Made by a program: the position numbers and the translations under genes. The notes under the pieces were generated by a model that saw only the letters and a program-made list of their open reading frames with translations, had not been told where the DNA came from and did no database searches. Shown in pieces: positions 1 to 8,086 of a stretch of 64,000 nt of DNA. The first letter of the stretch is position 1; each line of letters begins with the position of its first letter. This DNA comes from UKL13-2 sp044229235 (GTDB lineage Bacteria > Pseudomonadota > Gammaproteobacteria > Burkholderiales > Usitatibacteraceae), in NCBI GenBank assembly GCA_044229235.1, contig JBGATH010000004.1:106242-170241 (forward strand). The letters are read 5' to 3'.

Positions 1-340
1 GGCGAATCGAGAACACCTTGCCCGCGGCGTTACGATTGATGCGATTGCCCAGCGTGACGTGGATCGCGCCGTCGGCGACTTCAAGCCCGGTGACGTAGTT
101 GCCGATGATCTTGTCTGCCGGCGGCAGACCGGCTTCGGCGTTGTTTTTGGGCATGCGTTTGTTGGCGCGGTAGTACGCAGCGATGCTTTCCTTGGCGAAT
201 TCGGCAAGGCCGGTCGCCTCGCCCACCTGAACGCGTATGGCGCGCTCCTGGTAGGTCGGCAGCGCGACGGTGGCGAGAATGCCCATGATGGCGATGACGA
301 TCATGAGTTCGATGAGGGTGAAGCCCTTTTGCTTGTTCAT
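1..340 (-). CDS. Type IV pilin-like protein (partial, 3' end outside window)
   Basis: The gene starts with ATG at 340 and runs off the left edge, so its C-terminus is missing. The class III prepilin motif is seen directly: a very short leader MNKQKG followed by FTLIELMIVIAIMGILATVA, with Glu at mature position 5. The body resembles the other pilin of the operon (1973-2503), with matching segments around NNAEAGLPPADKIIGNY and GLEVADGAI, so the two are paralogues. A Shine-Dalgarno AGGAG overlaps the stop codon of the upstream GspF-like gene, 8 nt before this start. Pilins of this class are cleaved by PilD and assembled into fibres or pseudopili. The function here is inferred only from the family. 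It is the last visible gene of the operon that begins at 11,567. Confidence 0.88.
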   Translation of the reverse strand, partial: MNKQKGFTLIELMIVIAIMGILATVALPTYQERAIRVQVGEATGLAEFAKESIAAYYRANKRMPKNNAEAGLPPADKIIGNYVTGLEVADGAIHVTLGNRINRNAAGKVFSIR

Positions 341-348
341 GCTTGCTC

Positions 349-1341
349 CTAGATCGCAGAACCCATTTTGAAGATCGGCAAATACATCCCCAGCACGAAT
401 ATTCCTACCACCAGACCAATGAATATGTGGGCAATCAGCGTCAATTTGGCGATCATTGCGTCGGAGCGCGCATCCAATCCGCTGGCATAGGCGAAGAGCT
501 TTTGCCTGGCTGCCGCATCGTTACCATTGCCTTCGGCCTTGGCCTCGCGCAACACCATCGCAAAGCCGGGCAGGTAGTCGGAAGCGGCAACGGCATCGAT
601 CAATGCCCCGCTCTTCTGCACACACTTTGCCAGGGCTTGCGACTGGCGGCTCAATTGGCTCTCGCCGGACAGTTCGGCAAGGCAGTCCAGGCGAAGCTTG
701 ATGTCGCCGTCCGGGCCGCAGGCAGCCAGCCAGTACGCAAGTTTCTTGGTCTCATTGACGCGTGTAGCGTGCCCAATCAGCGGAAGCCGCATGAAAAGGC
801 CGTCGATTGTTGCCGTATGCCTGCCGAGTATGGCGGGGCGTACCTTCCAGATTCTGTTGGCAATAACCAGCAACAGCAGCAGCACACCGAGCGGTGCGAC
901 CACCCATTGCGCCAGGAAAAAGGTCAGCAGAGTGGGGGCGGGCAGGTCGGCGCCAAAGGATTCAAACATGTCCTTGAACACAGGCAGGACGAAGATGCTG
1001 ATAAGGATTACCGTCAGCCCCGCACCGACGATGCTGATTGTCAGGGTCGACCAGCCGGCGGACTGGTTGCCCTGCGAGTCGAGCAATTCGGATGCCGCAC
1101 CTGCAACGATCGCGCTTTCCTCGGCGCTGCCCGCTTTCAGCAGCGCAATGGTGTGGGGCAATGAAGCCGGCAGGAATTCTTCGAAAGAGGTTGGGGGAGT
1201 CTGGGTACCCGCTTTCATGCCGGGAAGCGGATTGTCGGCTGTTGCGGCCGCAAGTGCTGTTTTCATGGACACGGCTGCCTGACCCAGTTCACTGAACTGT
1301 CGGAGCCGGGATGCGACAAGGGTGCGCTGTTTCTTGTTCAT
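349..1341 (-). CDS. Short, divergent GspF/PilC-like inner-membrane protein
   Basis: A 330-residue protein with three clear hydrophobic stretches. The first pair has the GspF/PilC pattern of a helix ending FVLPVFKDMFESFGADLP, followed after a few residues by a second helix. The C-terminus GIFVLGMYLPIFKMGSAI is typical of the end of T2SSF-domain platform proteins of type II secretion and type IV pili. The family is usually about 400 residues with two cytoplasmic domains. Here the first domain is shortened to about 110 residues. The start ATG at 1341 overlaps the upstream stop (ATGA), indicating translational coupling. Its likely role is as a platform for the pilins beside it. No PilB- or PilT-type motor ATPase is visible in the window. 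The family call is by motif only. Confidence 0.7.
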   Translation of the reverse strand: MNKKQRTLVASRLRQFSELGQAAVSMKTALAAATADNPLPGMKAGTQTPPTSFEEFLPASLPHTIALLKAGSAEESAIVAGAASELLDSQGNQSAGWSTLTISIVGAGLTVILISIFVLPVFKDMFESFGADLPAPTLLTFFLAQWVVAPLGVLLLLLVIANRIWKVRPAILGRHTATIDGLFMRLPLIGHATRVNETKKLAYWLAACGPDGDIKLRLDCLAELSGESQLSRQSQALAKCVQKSGALIDAVAASDYLPGFAMVLREAKAEGNGNDAAARQKLFAYASGLDARSDAMIAKLTLIAHIFIGLVVGIFVLGMYLPIFKMGSAI

Positions 1342-1976
1342 AGGCGGTTCCTGCAGGTGATGGGAAGCAGAGATGCTGGAACGATGGGTTCGCGCGGCGC
1401 GACAGCCTGCTGCCCGCGGAAGGTCAACTGCTTTCCGCAAAGCCAGTTGACCACGGCCGGCGCCGCCGGGTCGATGATTGGTCGCATTTCAACAATGGAG
1501 GGCTGGTCGACGAATGATGACGCAACAACTGCCATCGGGATGCCATTGCTCAAACCCATCACGGCATTGCTGGACGATTGCCTTCGCGTGCCCAGTCCCT
1601 CGATGCCGGCTGCGGCGGCCTCACTGCGAGCCAGGCTGGCCTGCGTCTCCTCGAGATCGCGAGCACTGGCGATGCGCTTGGGGCCCGCCGCACGCCGCAC
1701 CAGCGGATTCGCGTCCGTCGCGCCCAATCCGTCACCTGTCGCATCCTCCCAGGTGCCGGTGAGGGCAATCCTCTCGACCACTTCCAGCTTCAATGGATGC
1801 ATCAGGCCAATCGGTTCCATCAGAGTTGCCTTGAATACGGCATTTGCATAGTTCGGTATCAGCAAGGCGACGGCAATGCCGATGATCGCGATGACCATGA
1901 GCAACTCACGCTGCGCCCCATAACTGGAGTACATGGCCGATCGTGATGTGGTCATTCGCCGCGTCCCGGCGATCAT
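1338..1976 (-). CDS. Divergent pilin-like protein with altered prepilin site
   Basis: About 212 residues. The hydrophobic segment LLMVIAIIGIAVALLIPNYA is a pilin N-terminal helix, but the canonical G/FTLIE cleavage motif is replaced by G/AQRE. The conserved Glu therefore falls at mature position 4 instead of 5. A C-terminal cysteine pair (VNWLCGK near residue 180 and LLPITCR near the end) parallels the WVC...GTC pair of the upstream pilin, which supports descent from a pilin. The ATG at 1976 overlaps the upstream TGA (ATGA), so I chose it over internal Met codons at 1955 and 1934. Its own stop overlaps the GspF-like start in the same way. It may be a minor pilin, a non-cleaved membrane protein, or a decaying pilin gene. 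Confidence 0.65.
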   Translation of the reverse strand: MIAGTRRMTTSRSAMYSSYGAQRELLMVIAIIGIAVALLIPNYANAVFKATLMEPIGLMHPLKLEVVERIALTGTWEDATGDGLGATDANPLVRRAAGPKRIASARDLEETQASLARSEAAAAGIEGLGTRRQSSSNAVMGLSNGIPMAVVASSFVDQPSIVEMRPIIDPAAPAVVNWLCGKQLTFRGQQAVAPREPIVPASLLPITCRNRL

Positions 1977-2503
1977 TTGCATGTACCCGGCAAATACTTG
2001 TTGGGCAGAATATCCGGCCCGGTTTCGCCGGCCACCTTGAACCCATTGCCAAACTCTTTGCCTCCCTTGTTACAGACCCACGAGATCACACCGAACGTAC
2101 CGGATTCCGGGAGCGCCGGTCGCAGGTAAAGAGCGTAGGTTTGTGTTTTGCTCTGATCAATCCGGACAGCGATCCGGATAGCGCCGTCTTTCACTTCCAT
2201 GGATTGCACATAGCGACCCCGATAGGATTCGGGCGGGAACAGGCCCGCTGCGGCGTTGTTCTCCGGCAAGCGACCCCAGCGTCCGTAATATTCAGCCACC
2301 CCGGATTTGGCCAGGTCGGCCAGAGAATAGGCTTCAGCTACCCTGGCGCGGATGGTGTAGTCCTGGTATGCAGGAATGGCGACGGCCGCCAGCACGCCAA
2401 TGATCGCGACCACGATCATCAGCTCGATCAGGGTAAAGCCGCGTTCGCTCCCGCGTACCGGCTTTGCGGGCGCCCCGTTTGCATCCGAATGACATTTGCT
2501 CAT
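1973..2503 (-). CDS. Type IV pilin (PilA/PilE-like)
   Basis: About 176 residues. A 22-residue leader ends in ERG, followed by the textbook prepilin motif FTLIELMIVVAIIGVLAAVA with Glu5. The C-terminal part carries a cysteine pair (WVCNKGG and PGTCK), matching the disulfide-bounded D-region of major pilins. The chosen ATG at 2503 overlaps the stop codon of the STAND-NTPase gene (ATGA), so the pilin module is translationally coupled to the signalling module upstream. Type IV pilins are cleaved by PilD, methylated and assembled into pili for adhesion, twitching or DNA uptake. Whether this one forms a fibre cannot be told from sequence. The coupling to a STAND gene is unusual. Confidence 0.9.
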   Translation of the reverse strand: MSKCHSDANGAPAKPVRGSERGFTLIELMIVVAIIGVLAAVAIPAYQDYTIRARVAEAYSLADLAKSGVAEYYGRWGRLPENNAAAGLFPPESYRGRYVQSMEVKDGAIRIAVRIDQSKTQTYALYLRPALPESGTFGVISWVCNKGGKEFGNGFKVAGETGPDILPNKYLPGTCK

Positions 2504-5500
2504 TTGACGTTTACCCCATGTCTGGTGGCCACGTATTGAAGCCAGCTTTCCCACCAGGCGAAAGCGGCACTCTCGGCTTTGTGGTCCGTCTGGTTGACCA
2601 CGACTGCAGATTCGGCACCACTGGCCAGCGTCGCAACTGTCGGTACAAACCAGGCCGGGGGCATTTCCTTGAATCCCAGTCCCAGCATCCGCCAGTCATA
2701 ATATGTGCGTCCGACTGTCGCCGACTGCAATGACGATGCCGTGCCTCCCATTACCTGCGCTTGCACCAGCGCCCATGTCCCTGCTCCCAGCACCATGAGT
2801 TCCCGTTCGCTGTCGCGCAAGTCAATGAGATCGGTCATCAACTGGCCGGTACGATGGTCCCACACGCGCGCAAGTCCATCAAGCGTGGTCGTGGTGAGCC
2901 ACCGTCCATCGCCGCTCATGCCCATCGACACAACGGAGCTGCTGTGCCGCAACTCGGGTCCCTGTTCAAGTGAAGCCGTATCCCACGTCGACACCATGCC
3001 GTCGATCGAATAGGCTGCAATGGTTTTGCCATTTGGCGTGAACCGCATGCTCACCAGCAATTTTTTCAACGGCAGGAACGAGCGTTCGTTCGGTGAAATT
3101 TCCCGGGCGGCCTTGCCTCCATCCGTGGATTGCGCGCCACCGGTCTGGGAATCGCTGCCTGTGTTCTTCTTTATGCCGCGTGGGTCAAGTTCGGGGCGCC
3201 AGATCGTGAGGCCACTGCGGGTTGCGAACGCAATTTCAGCGCGCGATGGGTGGATCGCAGCCGCCACGATGCCGCCGGGTGCGACGCGCGCCACCGCATA
3301 GCCCGTGCGCAGGTCAAACACCTGCAGTTGCGCACCGGTCGCCACCGACAGCCACTTGCCATCGCTGGATGCACCGAAATCGACAATCGCTTGTGCCGAG
3401 GTGATCGTCAGGCCCGACTGGCGTCCCGTGGCGAGATCGATTACCCGAATGGAGTTGTCGGCCAGCTGCGCGATGAGAAGGGCGCCGCCCGGCGCAAATG
3501 CGGCACGCTCCACAGGCGACGGCATATGCAGCACGCGTTGTGGGGTGCTGCCGTCAATCGCGACCACCGCCAGCCATGTCGCGCGACCCGAAATCGCGAG
3601 TTGCTTGCCATCTTCGCTGAAAGACATCGCTTCGACCGCGCCAGGCGCGTCATACACCGCCTTCGCGTTCTTCAAGGGACTGGTGCTGACTGGCTCTGCG
3701 GCGAGCGCTGCAACCATGACGCGATTGCTTACCGCTCCCGCGCCGGCCGTGACGGACGCCGCGGCGCCCGCATCAAGATAGGCGATGCGGTCTCCTGAAG
3801 CGGTGACGGCAGGTGCGCGGATCGAAGGTTGCGCCGATGCGCCGGCGACCGCATCGGCTCGCCACAGCCGCAGGCGCCGGTCATCGCCGAGCGTGAGAAG
3901 GTAAGCGCCATTCAGGACCGGCCGGGCGAACAGCACCGGGCCCGGGTGCAGCATCGGCTCCACCAGCATGCGGCCGCTCTGCCAATCCCAAAGGCGCGCG
4001 GAACCATCGAACGAAGCCGTGACCACCTGCGTGCCGGCAGCATTTCGAAAATGCGCCTCGACCACCGCGCCCTCGTGCAGTAGTGTGGCGCCGACCTGCG
4101 CCAGCCGGGGCAGCGAATAGACCTTGGCGGTGCGATCCTGGGAAGCCATCACGGCCATTGCGCCTCCCGGTGCGAAAGCGATGTGATTGACTGACAGCGG
4201 CTGGGCCAGCGAACCCAGCGGGCGTCCGTCGGTGATGGCGACGATCTCGATCAGCGTGCCGGGCGCGGCGCGTGCAGACAGCGCGATCCACGGCTGCCCC
4301 GGCACAAATGCCTGCACATCCCGCCCGCAGTCCCGGCTCCACCGTGCGCGTGCCGCAGCGGTTTCCCAAAGCTGGCAGGTGCCATTTTCGAACGACACCA
4401 GGGCGAACCTGCCGGCACCGTCAAAGGTTGCAGCGACCGCATTGGCAAATGGCGCGCCGCTGTCGTCCGCCTTCGCGATGCCGGCGGCTCGGAAGAATGT
4501 TTTCTGGTCACTTTTTTCCGGCCGTTTCCGTACGTAAAGCGCGGCGCCCTTTTCGCCCACGATGATGGCCGCTGCACCGTAGGCGGCGGGCATGACGCGG
4601 ATGATGTCACCGAGTGCCTCTGTGTCGACTATGGTTTCGCGCGATGCACCATCGGCCGTCTCGCGCACCAGGCCGGATCCGGCCATTTGCCACACGGCGC
4701 CGGAGCCGGGCTCAACGGCGCGCAAGCGCGTCGTGATATCGGCTGCGGCATTTTTGCCGGCGGGCGCCGTGCAGCGCGCGCGGAATCGCGCGTGGGCATC
4801 GGCGCCAGCCTGGCCCACGCCGAGCTCGACTTCGGCAGCGGCGATGCGGGCGCCGCCGGCGGGTGAGGCGGCGGCTGTCGCCTCAAAATTGAAGGAGGCG
4901 AGGCCGGGTGCGTCGCCCTTGCCAGGCTGCGCGGCGCACAACTCTCGCAGCGACGGGTGCGGCTTGCCGGCAATGACCTGCGCAAATCGCCAGCTGCTGT
5001 TGTTGGACAGGAAGGCAAACCCGTCGCCATCGAGCGCCACCACGGCGCCAGTGCTGTCCCCGGATTGGCCGAACTCCTTTTCCCACACCTTGCGCGCGAA
5101 ACTGCGCTGCGTGGCCAGGCTGGCGAGGCGGGCGATGGCCCCTTCATTTCGGGGGTTGAGCGCGATGGCCTGTGCCAGGTAGCGTACCGGTTCTGCCGGG
5201 ACATTGTTTTCCAGGCTGGCATTGGCGCGAGACAGGAACAGTGTCGATTGCGCCTCGATCACGCGGGACTTCTCGCGCTCCGCCTGGCGGAACAGGTTGA
5301 AAAACACCACCACCAGTATCGTCGCCACGCTCATCAGCGCGCCGCCAACCGCCAGCAGCATGCGGTTGCGGCGGGTGCGCGCGCTCTCGCGCTGGCGGTC
5401 CCGCTCGCTGGCCTCGAGGGCTTGGCGCCGGTCGCGACGCTCGCGTACCACCGGTGCCAGCACGTCGTGCGTGAGCTCGACGCGCAGCACGCCGAACCGC

Positions 5501-6636
5501 TCCTCCTGTCGCAGTACGCGCCGGTCTACCAGTGCTTGCAGTGCCTCACGCGGGATGCCGTGGCGCTGGACGGCATCATCGAGGGCGCAGCTGTCGCGAT
5601 AGCCCGATTCGGTAAGCAGTTCGCGCTCGATGAAGGATTGCACCTTCGGATCGAGGTCGGCGACGCCGCGCTGGTAAAACTCGGCGATGATCTGGTCCTG
5701 CGCGCCGGCCAGCAGGTCGGCCGAAATGCGTGCCTCGCTGCGGGCCAGGCGCCGACTGTTGAGTTCAAAGCAGACCACCGACAGCAGTGCCGGCTCGATC
5801 TCGACGAAGCGTTGCGCGGCGCGCCCGGTCGCGGCCGAGACAAACTGCACGATGCGATGGGCGACTTCACGATCGACCAGCTTGCCGCCGGTTCTTTCCA
5901 CCGCCGCCATGGCCTGCGCCTCGCCCATTTTGGTGATACGCAGGCGGCTTTGCGTGGACAGGTTGTGGGCCGTGAAACGCTGTTCCAGGTCAGGCAGGAA
6001 ATCCTCGCGAAAACCCACCACGCAGCGAAAGCGCAGGGCGTTGAAGTCGATCGCCGCGACCTTGTCGGGATCGAGCTCGAGCTGCCGGGTGATTTCGGCC
6101 GGAATGCGGTTCTCGACGAGGTCGGCCAGTTCCTCCATGAAGGCATCGAGGCGCGGTGCCAGCTCCCGCTCCTCGCCGGCCTGGACGATTTCCTCGAACT
6201 GGTCGAACACCAATACCGGCGTGACCATGCGATTGCCTGCGTCCCAGAGTTCCAGGTCGGCGGCGTGAAAGTACGCCCACAGCGATTCGTCATCACGCGG
6301 CAGCCGGCCATCGATGCCGGCGGCGGACATGGCCGACCGCAGGATGTTCCAGGTCTGTTCGCGCAGCCCCAGCGAGCGGTTGCGAAAGTCCAGGCGAATA
6401 TACACAGGGAGCAGCGCTTCCTCGCGCAGCTTCGGGAACAGGCCGGCGCGCAGCAGCGACGATTTACCCAGGCCGCTCTGGCCATACAGCAGCGTCAGCG
6501 CGTCGCGTCGCACCAGCCGCAGCAGGTCGACGGTCTCCCGCTCGCGGCCGTTGAAGTACGCATGGGCATCTTCACCATAGGGGAACAGCCCCGGCCAGGG
6601 ATGCTCCGCGTCCAGGACCGGCAGGCCTTCGCTCAC
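2500..6636 (-). CDS. nSTAND-type NTPase with one membrane helix and WD40-like repeats
   Basis: 1,378 residues. The N-terminal WPGLFPYGEDAHAYFNGRE is typical of novel STAND NTPases. Walker A GQSGLGKS lies at residues 52-59 and a Walker B-like VLVFDQFEE at 141-149. A winged-helix-like region follows (to about 400), then a charged stretch and a single predicted membrane helix at about 425-448. The rest (about 480-1,375) is repeats with WD40 features, such as GSARLWDWQSG and DGLARVWDHRTG, probably forming one or two propellers. STAND proteins are switch ATPases that oligomerise on ligand sensing and appear in several anti-phage systems. The GTG start at 6636 overlaps the stop of the SIR2-TIR gene (GTGA), and its stop overlaps the pilin start. 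A sensing role is inferred from the family. Confidence 0.88.
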   Translation of the reverse strand: MSEGLPVLDAEHPWPGLFPYGEDAHAYFNGRERETVDLLRLVRRDALTLLYGQSGLGKSSLLRAGLFPKLREEALLPVYIRLDFRNRSLGLREQTWNILRSAMSAAGIDGRLPRDDESLWAYFHAADLELWDAGNRMVTPVLVFDQFEEIVQAGEERELAPRLDAFMEELADLVENRIPAEITRQLELDPDKVAAIDFNALRFRCVVGFREDFLPDLEQRFTAHNLSTQSRLRITKMGEAQAMAAVERTGGKLVDREVAHRIVQFVSAATGRAAQRFVEIEPALLSVVCFELNSRRLARSEARISADLLAGAQDQIIAEFYQRGVADLDPKVQSFIERELLTESGYRDSCALDDAVQRHGIPREALQALVDRRVLRQEERFGVLRVELTHDVLAPVVRERRDRRQALEASERDRQRESARTRRNRMLLAVGGALMSVATILVVVFFNLFRQAEREKSRVIEAQSTLFLSRANASLENNVPAEPVRYLAQAIALNPRNEGAIARLASLATQRSFARKVWEKEFGQSGDSTGAVVALDGDGFAFLSNNSSWRFAQVIAGKPHPSLRELCAAQPGKGDAPGLASFNFEATAAASPAGGARIAAAEVELGVGQAGADAHARFRARCTAPAGKNAAADITTRLRAVEPGSGAVWQMAGSGLVRETADGASRETIVDTEALGDIIRVMPAAYGAAAIIVGEKGAALYVRKRPEKSDQKTFFRAAGIAKADDSGAPFANAVAATFDGAGRFALVSFENGTCQLWETAAARARWSRDCGRDVQAFVPGQPWIALSARAAPGTLIEIVAITDGRPLGSLAQPLSVNHIAFAPGGAMAVMASQDRTAKVYSLPRLAQVGATLLHEGAVVEAHFRNAAGTQVVTASFDGSARLWDWQSGRMLVEPMLHPGPVLFARPVLNGAYLLTLGDDRRLRLWRADAVAGASAQPSIRAPAVTASGDRIAYLDAGAAASVTAGAGAVSNRVMVAALAAEPVSTSPLKNAKAVYDAPGAVEAMSFSEDGKQLAISGRATWLAVVAIDGSTPQRVLHMPSPVERAAFAPGGALLIAQLADNSIRVIDLATGRQSGLTITSAQAIVDFGASSDGKWLSVATGAQLQVFDLRTGYAVARVAPGGIVAAAIHPSRAEIAFATRSGLTIWRPELDPRGIKKNTGSDSQTGGAQSTDGGKAAREISPNERSFLPLKKLLVSMRFTPNGKTIAAYSIDGMVSTWDTASLEQGPELRHSSSVVSMGMSGDGRWLTTTTLDGLARVWDHRTGQLMTDLIDLRDSERELMVLGAGTWALVQAQVMGGTASSLQSATVGRTYYDWRMLGLGFKEMPPAWFVPTVATLASGAESAVVVNQTDHKAESAAFAWWESWLQYVATRHGVNVK

Positions 6637-8057
6637 GCCGCCTGCCCGTTGCGCCGACGGAATTCGCTGACGATGGCCGCTACCCGCTTTTCAAATTCGC
6701 CGCCGGGTTCACCGTTCACCACCCGCGTCCATTGGGCGTCCAGGAAGCATTCCGGCACCGCGGCGCCGTATTCCGGCGTCTCATCCACCACCACCGGCAG
6801 CACAAAGGCGATCTGTTCGGCGATACCCTGCGCGCGCTCGGCCGCCAGCTTCCATTCGCGGCGGAAATATCCCTCAAGCCGCCGCTCGGTATTTTGCGAA
6901 ATGATGGGTATGAACACGGCGCAGGTCTTGATGAACCGGCGAATCTTCTGGTCGTACAGGTCGCCCGCCTCGAGCCGGTCCTTGTCCAGCCAGGCGTCCA
7001 CGCCGGCGCGATCGAACGCCGCCTTCAGCGCCAGCACGTGCGGCAAATCCTCGCGGGCGTAGCTGAGAAAGACGCTGCCGGGACGCATCGCTTCGCGCGT
7101 CTCGGCCGGTGGTGTGCCGCCCGCGACTACGGTCGGCGTCGGCGCGCGCGCAGCGGGGGTGACGAGGTGGCGCCCGGAGGCCACCCAGCGCTGCTGCAAC
7201 TCGTCGACGAAGGCGCGCGGTTCGAGGCCGATGACGCGCGTGCCATAGCTGAAATTGCTGACGAAGCTGACCAGGCTGGCATCCCCTGCGGCCGTGGGGT
7301 CGATGAGTATTTCGCGCTCGCTGCGCGCCAGCGACAACTGCCGGTTCTTGACCACGCGCAGGAAGAAGCGCGCCAGCCAGTCGGGAAGTGCCGCGCCGAT
7401 GACCAGCAGGTGGCTGCCGCGCAATTCGTCGAACAGCAGGTTGGGTCGGCGCACCTCGGACTGCAGCGAGGTGACGAATTCGAGCACATCCTCGTCGGTG
7501 ACCGCGTATTCGGGTGCCGCGGAGAGTTTGCCCAGCAGGTGGTAAACGATCGGAATATCCGTCCGCTGCCATTCGCGGGGCAGGTCGTCGGCGCGCGCCG
7601 GTGAAAAGGCCAGTTCGAGGGTACGCGATTCGCCGCCGAAGCGCGTCTGGTTCAGCGCGTCGACCATCAGCGAATCAAACATCAGCGTGATGAACAGCTC
7701 GAAACCGGAGATCGATGCCAGCTTCTGCAGCGCGTCGGAAGGCGCCGGGTTGACCTCGCGCAGCAGCAGCCGCAGCTTCGGATACATTTCCTCGCGACGC
7801 CCGCCACGCGCGACGAAGGCGCTGGCGACGTCGTTCAGGGTGGCCTTGTCCGGCAGCGTCGACAGATCGACTCGAAGTTTTTCGGCCAGCCGCCGCGCCA
7901 GCAGCAGATACAGGCTGGTGTCGCCGTCGCTGCGCGATACCGTTACCAGGTCGGGGCCGATGACCGGCACCACGCGGTGTTCCTCGATGTCGGCGAGCAA
8001 TTCCTCCCAGAATTCCTCGTAGTCGACGCTGTCCAGCATGGCGCTCTGATCGGGCAT
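6633..8057 (-). CDS. SIR2-like/TIR two-domain protein
   Basis: 474 residues. Residues 1-295 look like a SIR2-type Rossmann domain: a nucleotide-binding-like VVPVIGPDL at about 29-37 and PIVYHLLGKL at about 169-178, where SIR2 domains carry the catalytic His. The usual Thr-Thr-Asn-(Tyr/Phe)-Asp motif appears as TLMFD (about 124-128), so the catalytic Asn is missing. The C-terminal domain (about 327-460) is a TIR domain: SVFLSYAREDLPH, then VDAWLDKDRLEAGD, then IPIISQNTERR, with Glu401 in RREWKLA as the candidate NADase glutamate. In Thoeris, TIR proteins make an ADP-ribose signal and SIR2 domains degrade NAD. Here both are on one chain, with the TIR domain the likelier catalyst. Start could also be Met7 at 8039. 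Confidence 0.85.
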   Translation of the reverse strand: MPDQSAMLDSVDYEEFWEELLADIEEHRVVPVIGPDLVTVSRSDGDTSLYLLLARRLAEKLRVDLSTLPDKATLNDVASAFVARGGRREEMYPKLRLLLREVNPAPSDALQKLASISGFELFITLMFDSLMVDALNQTRFGGESRTLELAFSPARADDLPREWQRTDIPIVYHLLGKLSAAPEYAVTDEDVLEFVTSLQSEVRRPNLLFDELRGSHLLVIGAALPDWLARFFLRVVKNRQLSLARSEREILIDPTAAGDASLVSFVSNFSYGTRVIGLEPRAFVDELQQRWVASGRHLVTPAARAPTPTVVAGGTPPAETREAMRPGSVFLSYAREDLPHVLALKAAFDRAGVDAWLDKDRLEAGDLYDQKIRRFIKTCAVFIPIISQNTERRLEGYFRREWKLAAERAQGIAEQIAFVLPVVVDETPEYGAAVPECFLDAQWTRVVNGEPGGEFEKRVAAIVSEFRRRNGQAA

Positions 8058-8086
8058 CGTGGCGGGCTGCCTGTCGTAGGTGGCTG

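Noticed and set aside
4957..7062. A long open frame on the plus strand opposite the STAND gene
   Set aside because: It is the antisense of a gene with clear Walker motifs and repeats. Its own protein is low-complexity with no family features, as expected in GC-rich DNA.
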